Assembly (NCBI GenBank): GCA_900556185.1
Contig: USNN01000002.1
Location: forward strand, 1-30,611
Direction: 5' to 3'
From: an uncultured Eubacteriales bacterium
GTDB lineage: Bacteria; Bacillota; Clostridia; Christensenellales; UBA1242
Length of the DNA stretch: 30,611 nucleotides
The first letter of the stretch is position 1. Each line of letters starts with the position of its first letter. Both the position numbers and the translations under genes were made by a program. This document shows, piece after piece, positions 7,937 to 15,750 of this stretch. The notes below the pieces were generated by a model. The model searched no databases, had not been told where the DNA came from, and was given only the letters and a program-made list of their open reading frames with translations.

Positions 7937-10135
7937 CTATCTTAAATCTTGTGCGTTTACCTCTATAAATACTGTTACATTTTTATTTCTCAGTTTGTCG
8001 TCTATTTTAAATATTTCATCTATTATTTGGTCTGATTTTGCTGGGTCTAATCGCATAATAACTTGAAACCTAAATTTGTTCATAATTTTAGAAACAGGTG
8101 ACCTCATTCGGTTTAAATAAATAAAAGCATCTGGGTAATCCGCTTTAAGTTTTTCTATAGCAATATAATACTCTTTTAAGGTATCAATTGCAAGTGCTTC
8201 ATTAAAACTAGTAAGCAAAACCCGCACTATAACACTAAATGGCGGAAACTTGGTAATTTCTCTGATATTAATTTCCTTTTTATAAAATGACAAGTAGTCA
8301 TAATTTTTAGCCATTCTATACACATAATGATATGGCGAATAGGTCTGCAAAATTACTGTTCCATTTTTATCTGCTCTGCCCGCCCTGCCAGCGACCTGCG
8401 TAACTAGTGCAAAAGTTTTTTCGGTTGCAGTGAAACTATTTTGATACAAACCAATATCTGGGTCAATAATACCAACAAGTGTTACCGATGGAAAATCGTG
8501 ACCCTTTGCCACCATTTGTGTACCAATTAAAACTTGGGCTTCGCCGTTTCGCATAGCCTCTATAATTTTTAAGTGCCCATCCTTGCCCCTAGTTGTGTCG
8601 TTATCCATCCTTAAGCACTTCACATTAGGAAAAAGGTTATGTACTTCTTCAGCAACCTTTTCAGTGCCAATACTGCCCTTTTTAAGGTTTTTACTACCAC
8701 ATTCTGGGCAACTATCAGGAACTGTAAACTTATTGCCACAATAATGGCATTTTAGCACGTTTTCGTCTTTATGCAAACTAAGTGCAACGTCACAGTCTGG
8801 GCATTTTAAAGCGTGCCCACACTCTCTGCATTGCACAAAACTAGCATACCCACGCCTATTTAAAAACAATATTGCCTGGTTGCCACTAGATATACATTTA
8901 TCTAATTCCGATTTTAAAGCATTAGAAAAAATACTTGGGTTTCCAAGCCTAATTTCGTTAGACATATCCACCACTTCAATAGGTGGCAATTTTTGACCGT
9001 TTACACGTTCTAGCATTTCAAGTAGTTGATACTCACCAGTTATAGCCTTATGATACGAAGTAAGTGAAGGTGTTGCACTGCCAAGAATTAATATGCAATT
9101 GTTTTCTTTTCGTCTAAACTCAGCAACTTCGTGAGTAACGTATCTTGGGTGACTTTCACTTGCATAAGACTGCTCGTGTTCTTCGTCTATAACAATAACG
9201 CCAATATTGGATAGTGGCATAAAAATAGCCGACCTAGCCCCAACGACAATTTTCGCTTCGCCAAACAAAATTCTTTGCCATTCGTCAAACCGTTCACCCG
9301 CACTAAGCCCACTGTGAATTATAGCAACCTTATCGCCAAAACGGTTCCTAAAGTTAGACAAAACCTGTGGTGTTAGCGAAATTTCTGGCACAAGCATAAT
9401 AGCGGTCTTGCCTTCATTTATACTGTTTTCAATAACCCGCATATACACTTCTGTTTTCCCGCTTCCGGTTATACCATGCAACAAGTAACTTTTGTTTTTA
9501 TCTGCCTCTATTGTGTTAATAACCGAATTTTGCAAATTGGTTAATTTTATATCTTTTTTTGCCACCAAGTTCACATTATATGGCGTTCTATTTTTTCTTA
9601 CAAAACTAGATTTTACAAGCCCGAGGTTTAATAACTTTCTAACTGGTTCAGAGCCAAATTCTTTGTTTAATTCGGTTTTAGATGCCGAATTATTTTCAAG
9701 CAAATAATCAACCAGTCCCGCAAGTTTAACTGCATTTTTTCTTATGGTTTCTTTGAACTCGATTAATTTAACGCTGTCTTCCACGTCTATTATTTCACTA
9801 AAAACTTCGCTTACTTTTCCACTTCTAAGTTCGGGTGGTAAAAATAACCTTATGCAATCAGCAAACCCAATATGAAATCTTTTTTTCATAAACTCGGCTA
9901 GTTTTAATTGCTCGGCAGTAATTACAGCAAAACCATCAATAGCACAAATTATGGGTTTTATTTTAGACTCGTCATAGTCACTTGTTGGCACGATATCTAT
10001 AATATACCCTTCAATTTTTCGGTTGCCGAAAGGAACCAAAACTCTAGACCCAATTGGCAATGGTTCGGTTAACTTATAATCAAAAATCTTATCTACGTTA
10101 GAACTTGCTATATCTACTATTACTTTTGCAAACAT
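7937..10135 (-). CDS. priA: Primosomal protein N', replication restart helicase PriA
   Basis: PriA recognises abandoned replication forks, unwinds the lagging arm and reloads the replicative helicase. The 732-residue protein has an N-terminal 3'-end-binding domain, a winged-helix region (about 125-180), Walker A GITGSGKT (221-228) and DEEH box (317-320). The helicase-embedded zinc module has eight cysteines (C436, C439, C445, C448, C463, C466, C476, C479), and GTQMVAKGHDFPSVTLVGI and VAGRAGR motifs follow. Length is typical. It starts the priA-def-fmt-rlmN-rpe unit after rpoZ and a hairpin; coaBC, which usually lies between rpoZ and priA, is absent. Confidence 0.97.
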   Translation of the reverse strand: MFAKVIVDIASSNVDKIFDYKLTEPLPIGSRVLVPFGNRKIEGYIIDIVPTSDYDESKIKPIICAIDGFAVITAEQLKLAEFMKKRFHIGFADCIRLFLPPELRSGKVSEVFSEIIDVEDSVKLIEFKETIRKNAVKLAGLVDYLLENNSASKTELNKEFGSEPVRKLLNLGLVKSSFVRKNRTPYNVNLVAKKDIKLTNLQNSVINTIEADKNKSYLLHGITGSGKTEVYMRVIENSINEGKTAIMLVPEISLTPQVLSNFRNRFGDKVAIIHSGLSAGERFDEWQRILFGEAKIVVGARSAIFMPLSNIGVIVIDEEHEQSYASESHPRYVTHEVAEFRRKENNCILILGSATPSLTSYHKAITGEYQLLEMLERVNGQKLPPIEVVDMSNEIRLGNPSIFSNALKSELDKCISSGNQAILFLNRRGYASFVQCRECGHALKCPDCDVALSLHKDENVLKCHYCGNKFTVPDSCPECGSKNLKKGSIGTEKVAEEVHNLFPNVKCLRMDNDTTRGKDGHLKIIEAMRNGEAQVLIGTQMVAKGHDFPSVTLVGIIDPDIGLYQNSFTATEKTFALVTQVAGRAGRADKNGTVILQTYSPYHYVYRMAKNYDYLSFYKKEINIREITKFPPFSVIVRVLLTSFNEALAIDTLKEYYIAIEKLKADYPDAFIYLNRMRSPVSKIMNKFRFQVIMRLDPAKSDQIIDEIFKIDDKLRNKNVTVFIEVNAQDLR

Positions 10136-10141
10136 TTTTCC

Positions 10142-10188
10142 CTTTAAAATAAATGGTTGGAGTAACTTATTACACCAACCATAACTTT
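10142..10188 (-). terminator. Hairpin between rpoZ and priA
   Basis: ATGGTTGG (10153-10160) pairs with CCAACCAT (10175-10182), and the interior GTAA/TTAC extends the stem past a mismatch. The minus strand continues TTATTTTAAAGG. It looks like a terminator for rpoZ. I found no clear sigma-A promoter for priA downstream of it, so partial readthrough is likely. Confidence 0.65.
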
Positions 10189-10209
10189 TGTATACTAAAT
10201 GAACATCAA

Positions 10210-10419
10210 CTAATATTTGGTTGGTGCTTTAATAATCCCCTCATATAATTCTTCTGCTGCCACGCTAACTGGCTTTGCCTTTCTGTTTTCAAAGAAATAA
10301 TCTGCTCTAGAAACAGAAATTTCCTTTGCTCTTTTAGCGACAAGCACACTTAGAGCGTACTTATTACCAGTAAGTTTAACCAAACTATCTATTGATGGTG
10401 TATTTAAAGACATATTCAA
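10210..10419 (-). CDS. rpoZ: DNA-directed RNA polymerase omega subunit
   Basis: Omega helps assemble RNA polymerase by holding the beta-prime subunit. The 69-residue protein has the conserved core: SIDSLVKLTGNKYALSVLVAKRAKEI, corresponding to the usual D-LL---G-+Y-LV---AKRAR-L pattern, followed by AAEELYEGII. The length fits the Gram-positive form. It has its own promoter (10435-10464) and ribosome-binding site AAGGAGA. It lies upstream of priA as in B. subtilis, but gmk, its usual upstream partner, is replaced by the end of the gat cluster. Confidence 0.93.
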   Translation of the reverse strand: MNMSLNTPSIDSLVKLTGNKYALSVLVAKRAKEISVSRADYFFENRKAKPVSVAAEELYEGIIKAPTKY

Positions 10420-10434
10420 TCTCCTTATAAATTA

Positions 10435-10464
10435 AGTATACCATAGCGGTATATATTTAGACAA
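10435..10464 (-). promoter_or_regulatory. Sigma-A promoter for rpoZ
   Basis: On the minus strand, -35 TTGTCT (10459-10464), an 18-base spacer and -10 TATACT (10435-10440) precede the rpoZ start by about 15 bases of leader. The -10 is one base from consensus. No other gene lies between it and gatB. Confidence 0.7.
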
Positions 10465-10485
10465 ATAAAATATTAAATATTTTTT

Positions 10486-10526
10486 AAAAAATTTTAAAAG
10501 AGTAATCCTAAAATTACTCTTTTGTG
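10486..10526 (-). terminator. Terminator of the gatCAB operon
   Basis: AAAAGAGTAAT (10496-10506) and ATTACTCTTTT (10513-10523) form a perfect 11-pair stem with a 6-base loop. A T-rich tail follows on the minus strand (TTTTAAAATTTTTT). It lies 64 bases beyond the gatB stop. Confidence 0.85.
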
Positions 10527-10589
10527 TGTTAAAAAGCTAGAAATAGTTAAATAAAACAATGGTTACACTCTAGAATTAACTTTGGAAAA

Positions 10590-12017
10590 TTATTTTAATA
10601 ATTCACCAATTAGTTTGTTTACCTTACCAGCGTCCGCCTGCCCTTTTGTGGCTTTCATAACTTGCCCAACAAAGAACGCAGTTACGTTTTTGCCAGCCTT
10701 GTGGTCTGCTACCGCTTTAGGGTTATTGATTATAATTTGCTCAACAATTGATTTTAACTCGTCGTCATTATTGTTAAGTCTTAACCCCAATTGGTCTATA
10801 AGGTCGTCTACCTTAGAAGTGTCATCTTCCCACAATTTAGAAAGTAGTGTTCTAGACCCCATTTGGCTAATATCGCCTGCATCAACATGGTTAAGAAGGT
10901 TTGCAAACTCTTTTGCATTTAGTGGAATTTCTTTATCTTCTGTTAGTGATAAATTCAACCTTTTGTTTATTTCACTAGTTATCCAGTTTGATATCTTTTT
11001 TGCGTTTTTATAATACTTAATTACTTCAAAGAAAAATGCAGTTGTGGAACTGTCTTTGCTAATTAGATTAGCATCATATTCACCAAGCCCATATTCGTCT
11101 ATTAGTTTTGCTCTTACTTGCCTTGGCAAAAGTGGCAATTCTTCTTTTAAACTATTAATATATGAATCGGTAAGAATGGTCGTTGGAATATCTGGTTCTG
11201 GCATAAATCTATAGTCTTTAGCACCTTCTTTAGAACGCATAGGAAAACCTTCTTGCACGCTATCATCCCATCTTCGGGTTTCTGCGACTATTTTTTCTCC
11301 ATTTTCGACCATTTTAAGTTGTCTATTAATTTCATAGTTTATTGCTCTTTCTATAGCCTTAAAACTATTAATATTCTTCATTTCAACTTTTGTGCCAAGA
11401 ACACTAGAACCCTCTGGTTTTATAGACACATTTACATCGCATCTTAGTTGCCCTTGCTCCATTTTGCAGTTAGACACACCTATTCTTTTAACAAGTTCTT
11501 TTAAATAGGTTACATAATTAATTGCTTCACCAACACTACTCATATCTGGCTCAGATACTATTTCTATTAGTGGCACCCCGCCTCTATTATAGTCTACCGT
11601 TGTTTCACCCGTAGACAAATGAGTTAACTTTCCCGCATCTTCTTCCAAATGAATTTGATGTATTCTAATTTTTTTAGTAGACTTGTCTTCTAGTTCAATT
11701 TCTACATACCCATTTTTGCATATTGGAGTATTGTTTTGAGAAATTTGATAAGACTTTGCTAGGTCTGGGTAAAAATAGTGTTTGCGGTCAAAATAAAATT
11801 CTTTTGTTATATCACAATTTGTAGCAAGACCCATTAAAACTGTCTTTTTAACGGCTTCTTTGTTTAGTTCAGGTAGCACCCCAGGAAGGCCTATACAAAT
11901 AGGGCAACAATGAGAATTTGGTTCGCCACCAAAACTGTTTTCACAAGCACAAAATACCTTAGTTTGGGTGTTAAGTTCAATATGTGTTTCTAGTCCAATT
12001 ACAACATCATAGTTCAT
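10590..12017 (-). CDS. gatB: Aspartyl/glutamyl-tRNA amidotransferase subunit B
   Basis: GatB binds the misacylated Glu-tRNA(Gln) or Asp-tRNA(Asn) and carries the kinase site of the GatCAB complex, which converts it to the correct amide using ammonia from GatA. The 475-residue protein starts MNYDVVIGLETHIELNTQTK. It has a Cys set C23, C25, C38 and C41 (the zinc site), the YNRGGVPLIEIVSEPD and QGQLRCDVNVSI core motifs, and ends in a YqeY/tail domain (GKVNKLIGELL). Length is normal. It is last in gatC-gatA-gatB, one base after the gatA stop. Its ribosome-binding site AAGGGGG lies inside the gatA end. Confidence 0.98.
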   Translation of the reverse strand: MNYDVVIGLETHIELNTQTKVFCACENSFGGEPNSHCCPICIGLPGVLPELNKEAVKKTVLMGLATNCDITKEFYFDRKHYFYPDLAKSYQISQNNTPICKNGYVEIELEDKSTKKIRIHQIHLEEDAGKLTHLSTGETTVDYNRGGVPLIEIVSEPDMSSVGEAINYVTYLKELVKRIGVSNCKMEQGQLRCDVNVSIKPEGSSVLGTKVEMKNINSFKAIERAINYEINRQLKMVENGEKIVAETRRWDDSVQEGFPMRSKEGAKDYRFMPEPDIPTTILTDSYINSLKEELPLLPRQVRAKLIDEYGLGEYDANLISKDSSTTAFFFEVIKYYKNAKKISNWITSEINKRLNLSLTEDKEIPLNAKEFANLLNHVDAGDISQMGSRTLLSKLWEDDTSKVDDLIDQLGLRLNNNDDELKSIVEQIIINNPKAVADHKAGKNVTAFFVGQVMKATKGQADAGKVNKLIGELLK

Positions 12018-12018
12018 A

Positions 12019-13455
12019 TTAAAATTTACCCCCTTTCATCTTTTCGTAAAAATCTGCAAGTGTGTATAACACCTTTTCATTAAAGTTATCTGCTATTAAC
12101 TGGCAAGCAATTGGCATACCGTTTTCATCTTTTGCAACTGGTAAAGATATTGCAGGCACACCAACAATATTAACAGGAACTGTGTATATATCTGATAAAT
12201 ACATATCTAGTGGTGACTTCTTCTCACCAAACTTAAATGCAGTTGTTGGGCTAACTGGTGAAATTATTGCATCACACTTTGCAAAGCAAGCCCTAAATTC
12301 TTGTTTTAGTTTTTCTCGAACATCATTTGCTTTTTTATAATAAGCGTCATAGTAACCAGCGCTTAAAACATAGTTACCAATCATAATTCTACGCTTAACT
12401 TCGTCGCCAAAACCTTCCGACCTAGACTTGTAATATAGGTCAATAAGCCCACTATAATCTTCGGCTCTAACACCATACTTAATACCATCAAACCTACTTA
12501 AATTGCTTGATGCTTCAGCAGAACTTAAAATGTAGTAAACCGCAAGCGACTTAGAAATATTAGGCAAACTAATATTAACTATTTCTGCCCCATTCGCCCT
12601 ATAAAACTCAATAACGTTTTCAATTTCTTTTCTGATTGTTGGGTCTAGTTTTAATTCAAAATACTCTTTAGCCACACCAATTTTTAAGCCCTTAATTGGC
12701 TTATTTAAGCCAGAAACAAAATCTATAGTTTCATTGCAACTGGTTTTATCAAACTCGTCAACGCCACCCAAAACTTCAAGCATAATTGCATTATCTTCTA
12801 CAGTTTTGGTTATTGGACCAACTTGGTCTAAGCTAGAAGCAAACGCAACCACACCATATCTACTAACTCTGCCATAAGTAGGCTTCATTCCTACCACGCC
12901 ACAAAAGCCAGCAGGTTGACGAATAGAGCCACCTGTATCGGTTCCAAGAGAAGCCATGCATTGGTTAGATGCAACAGCCACAGCACTACCGCTAGACGAC
13001 CCACCAGGGACACGGCTAGTATCTATTGGGTTTAATGTTTTACCAAAGTAACTGGTTTCACCACTAGCCCCCATAGCAAACTCGTCCATATTAGCCTTGC
13101 CTATTATAACAGCCCCAGCGTCCTTTAATTTTTTAACAACCGTTGCTTCGTACGGCGCTACATAATTAGACAAAAATTTACTTGCACAAGTGGTTTTATA
13201 GTCCAATGTTGAAATGTTATCCTTCACAATAATAGGCACGCCAAGAAGGGGTAATTTTTCGCCCATTTTAATTCTTTCGTCTGCCTTCTTTGCTTCACTT
13301 ATGGCAATCTCTTTATCTACACTAATAAGTGCATTTAACTCTTTAGTTTTTTCTATTTGGTTTAAGCAATCTGTTACAAGTTCCACGCTTGTAATTTCAC
13401 CACTTTCTAGTAGTTTTCTTGCCTTTACAATTGTTAAATTATTTAAGTTTTCCAT
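12019..13455 (-). CDS. gatA: Aspartyl/glutamyl-tRNA amidotransferase subunit A
   Basis: GatA is the glutaminase of GatCAB and releases ammonia for the transamidation done in GatB. The 478-residue amidase-signature protein has the Ser-cisSer-Lys triad: K78 in PIIVKDNI, S153 in GGSSSGSA and S177 in TDTGGSIRQP, at the spacing known from S. aureus GatA. I chose ATG 13455 because the gatC end provides GTGGAG seven bases before it. An in-frame TTG at 13470 would add five residues but has no ribosome-binding site and overlaps gatC. Length is typical. Confidence 0.98.
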   Translation of the reverse strand: MENLNNLTIVKARKLLESGEITSVELVTDCLNQIEKTKELNALISVDKEIAISEAKKADERIKMGEKLPLLGVPIIVKDNISTLDYKTTCASKFLSNYVAPYEATVVKKLKDAGAVIIGKANMDEFAMGASGETSYFGKTLNPIDTSRVPGGSSSGSAVAVASNQCMASLGTDTGGSIRQPAGFCGVVGMKPTYGRVSRYGVVAFASSLDQVGPITKTVEDNAIMLEVLGGVDEFDKTSCNETIDFVSGLNKPIKGLKIGVAKEYFELKLDPTIRKEIENVIEFYRANGAEIVNISLPNISKSLAVYYILSSAEASSNLSRFDGIKYGVRAEDYSGLIDLYYKSRSEGFGDEVKRRIMIGNYVLSAGYYDAYYKKANDVREKLKQEFRACFAKCDAIISPVSPTTAFKFGEKKSPLDMYLSDIYTVPVNIVGVPAISLPVAKDENGMPIACQLIADNFNEKVLYTLADFYEKMKGGKF

Positions 13456-13459
13456 TATG

Positions 13460-13747
13460 TTACTCCACAACTCTTGGCACTACAAAAGAATTATGATTTT
13501 TCTTTGGTGCATTTTTAATAACTTCACCGCTGGTTAAACCTTGTTTAATTTCGTCTTCACGCAATGCGTCTGCAACTTTTCTTGTGCTTGTAATATTTTT
13601 TGTATCTACTTCAGATAGCATAGAAAAATAGTCTACTATTTCTTCTAGATTTTCTCTAATTTTTTCTTCTTCGGCTTCTGTAAATTCAAGCCTAGAAAGT
13701 TTTGCAACTTGAACTACATCTACTTTTGTTACTCTGTTTTTTTCCAT
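13460..13747 (-). CDS. gatC: Aspartyl/glutamyl-tRNA amidotransferase subunit C
   Basis: GatC is the small belt-like subunit that holds GatA and GatB together. The 95-residue protein has the family pattern VVQVAKLSRLEFTEAEEEKIRENLEEIVDYFSMLSEVDT followed by a conserved loop with LREDE (residues near 65). Length is normal. It begins the gatCAB operon and overlaps nothing: ligA ends 36 bases upstream. The promoter at 13775-13803 reaches into the ligA 3' end, so the operon can be transcribed independently of pcrA-ligA. Confidence 0.95.
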   Translation of the reverse strand: MEKNRVTKVDVVQVAKLSRLEFTEAEEEKIRENLEEIVDYFSMLSEVDTKNITSTRKVADALREDEIKQGLTSGEVIKNAPKKNHNSFVVPRVVE

Positions 13748-13774
13748 TTTTTGTTCCTTTTAACTAATTTAATG

Positions 13775-13803
13775 ATTATAGCATCAGTTTTTAGTTTTTT
13801 CAA
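13775..13803 (-). promoter_or_regulatory. Sigma-A promoter for gatCAB
   Basis: On the minus strand, -35 TTGAAA (13798-13803), a 17-base spacer and a perfect -10 TATAAT (13775-13780) lie 28 bases before gatC. The -35 box is inside the last codons of ligA. This is the best-matching vegetative promoter in the window. Confidence 0.8.
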
Positions 13804-15742
13804 TTATTTTTACAAATTCGTCTTCATTAATTATCTTTATGCCAAGTGCTTTCGCCTTATCTAGTTTACTACCAGCACTAACGCCCGCTAGCACAACATC
13901 TGTATTTTTAGAAACACTAGAAACTGTTTCGCCACCAAGTGACCTAATAATATCACTCGCTTCATCCCTTGTAAACCCAGAAAGCGTTCCTGTTAAAACT
14001 ACTTTTTTGCCAGTAAGTTCACTTGTTTTTACTGTTGCATTTTCATATTTTATTACAACGCCACTATCAAAAAGTTTTTGAATTTCTTCTAGGTTTTTAG
14101 CGTCGTTAAAATAGTTTACTACATTAGTTGCAACTACGTCGCCAACATCTTTAATTTTAATTAAATCGTCTAGTGTTGCAGATTTTAATGCGTCAATGGA
14201 GCCAAAGTTTTTAGCAAGGCTTCTAGCCGAAACTTCGCCTATTTCAAGTATCCCCAATGCATAAATAAATTTATCTAACAAAACCGTTTTTGAGCGGTCT
14301 ATTGCATTAATTAAATTTGTCGCTTTTTTATCTTTAAACTTATCTAGTTTTAATAAGTCTTCTTTTGTTAATTTATATAGCCCGCTTGGTTCACTTACCT
14401 TAAGTTCGGTATATAATTGCTCTATTGTTTTTTCACTAAGACCGTCTATATTAAAGGCGTTCCTGCTTGCAAAATGTGTTAGCCTATCCACAACTTGCTC
14501 AAAGCAACCATCTCTATTCGGGCAACTTAATATTGCACCCTTTTTAACTAGCGTGGTTCCACAACTTGGGCATACTGTTGGTTCTAAAATTGTTTTAGAA
14601 TCTGGAAATTCTTCAAGTAAACCCAAAACCTCTGGTATAACTTCATTACTACGCCTTAAAAGCACCCTAGAGTTTTCTTTTAGGCGTTTTTTATTTATAT
14701 CATCAATGTTATTTAATGTTGCTCTAGCTATGGTAGCACCACCAATTTCAACTGGTTCAAGTTCGGCTATTGGTGTAACTTTTCCTGTTCGTCCCACCTG
14801 CCAAACCACTCTATTTAATATGGTTGAAACTTCTTGCGCTTCAAATTTATACGCCATTGCCCACTTAGGAAACTTGTTTGTAAACCCAATTTTATTTCTT
14901 ACACTGCAATCGTTTATTTTTAAAACCATTCCATCTATCATAACATCTAGTGTAGATTTTAAAAGGTCTATTCTATTCAATTCGTCTTCTATTTCAGATA
15001 TATTAGAAACAAGTTTAAAATAGTCGCCAGTTAAAAACCCATTGTCTTTAATAAATTCGTGCATTTGCTGTTGAGTATCAAAAGTAATTCCATCTAACAC
15101 CGAATAGCAAAAAAAGTCTAGGTCCCTTTTAGCGGTTTCGCTTGGGTCTAAATTTCTTATAGCCCCTGCCACCCCATTACGTGCATTTTTAAGGGTTTCT
15201 GTGGCGGTTTTATTATATTTTATTAAGGCATGATTGGTCATCATCCCTTCGCCTTGAACAATCAAATTTTCTTTAAATGGAATAGAAAGTGGCACCGATT
15301 TTATGGTTTTTACTTGCATGGTTACATCTTCGCCAACAATACCATTACCCCTTGTTGTTGCACGAACAAAATAGCCGTTTTCGTATTCTAGCACCAATTG
15401 AAGACCATCAAATTTATACTCTAAAGCGAACAAAGTGTCTTTAGAAAAACTTTTCATTTCGTTTATCCACGACTCTAATTCTTCAACCGAACGCACCTTG
15501 TTTAATGAATACAACCTGACCTTGTGTTCATGCTTTACAAACTTGGTTAAAACTTCATTACCAACACGTTGCGTTGGAGAATCTGGCAATACTACCCCAG
15601 TTTCTTTTTCGAGGTCTACTAGTTTATAGTAAAGTTTGTCATATTCAGCATCAGATATAGTTGGGGTTAATAGTGTGTAATAGTTATAATTATGCTTATT
15701 AATCTCCGCAATAAGAGATTTCATTTCTTCTAATTTTTCCAT
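13784..15742 (-). CDS. ligA: NAD-dependent DNA ligase LigA
   Basis: LigA seals nicks during replication and repair using NAD as adenylate donor. The 652-residue protein has domain Ia (tyrosines and DAEYDKLYYKL near 31-41, SPTQRVG at 55-61) and the adenylation site KFDG with catalytic K110. An OB fold follows, then a Cys4 zinc module CPSCG...CPNRDGC, helix-hairpin-helix repeats (FNIDGLSEKT onward), and a C-terminal BRCT domain (GKKVVLTGTLSGFTRDEA onward). Length is normal. It starts 8 bases after the pcrA stop with AAGGAAA, the same pcrA-ligA pairing as in B. subtilis and many Bacillota. Confidence 0.98.
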   Translation of the reverse strand: MEKLEEMKSLIAEINKHNYNYYTLLTPTISDAEYDKLYYKLVDLEKETGVVLPDSPTQRVGNEVLTKFVKHEHKVRLYSLNKVRSVEELESWINEMKSFSKDTLFALEYKFDGLQLVLEYENGYFVRATTRGNGIVGEDVTMQVKTIKSVPLSIPFKENLIVQGEGMMTNHALIKYNKTATETLKNARNGVAGAIRNLDPSETAKRDLDFFCYSVLDGITFDTQQQMHEFIKDNGFLTGDYFKLVSNISEIEDELNRIDLLKSTLDVMIDGMVLKINDCSVRNKIGFTNKFPKWAMAYKFEAQEVSTILNRVVWQVGRTGKVTPIAELEPVEIGGATIARATLNNIDDINKKRLKENSRVLLRRSNEVIPEVLGLLEEFPDSKTILEPTVCPSCGTTLVKKGAILSCPNRDGCFEQVVDRLTHFASRNAFNIDGLSEKTIEQLYTELKVSEPSGLYKLTKEDLLKLDKFKDKKATNLINAIDRSKTVLLDKFIYALGILEIGEVSARSLAKNFGSIDALKSATLDDLIKIKDVGDVVATNVVNYFNDAKNLEEIQKLFDSGVVIKYENATVKTSELTGKKVVLTGTLSGFTRDEASDIIRSLGGETVSSVSKNTDVVLAGVSAGSKLDKAKALGIKIINEDEFVKIIEKTKN

Positions 15743-15750
15743 AATTTTCC

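Noticed and set aside
13456..13470. TTG start adding five residues to GatA
   Set aside because: It lies inside gatC with no ribosome-binding site, while ATG 13455 has GGAG at good spacing and restores the usual active-site numbering.
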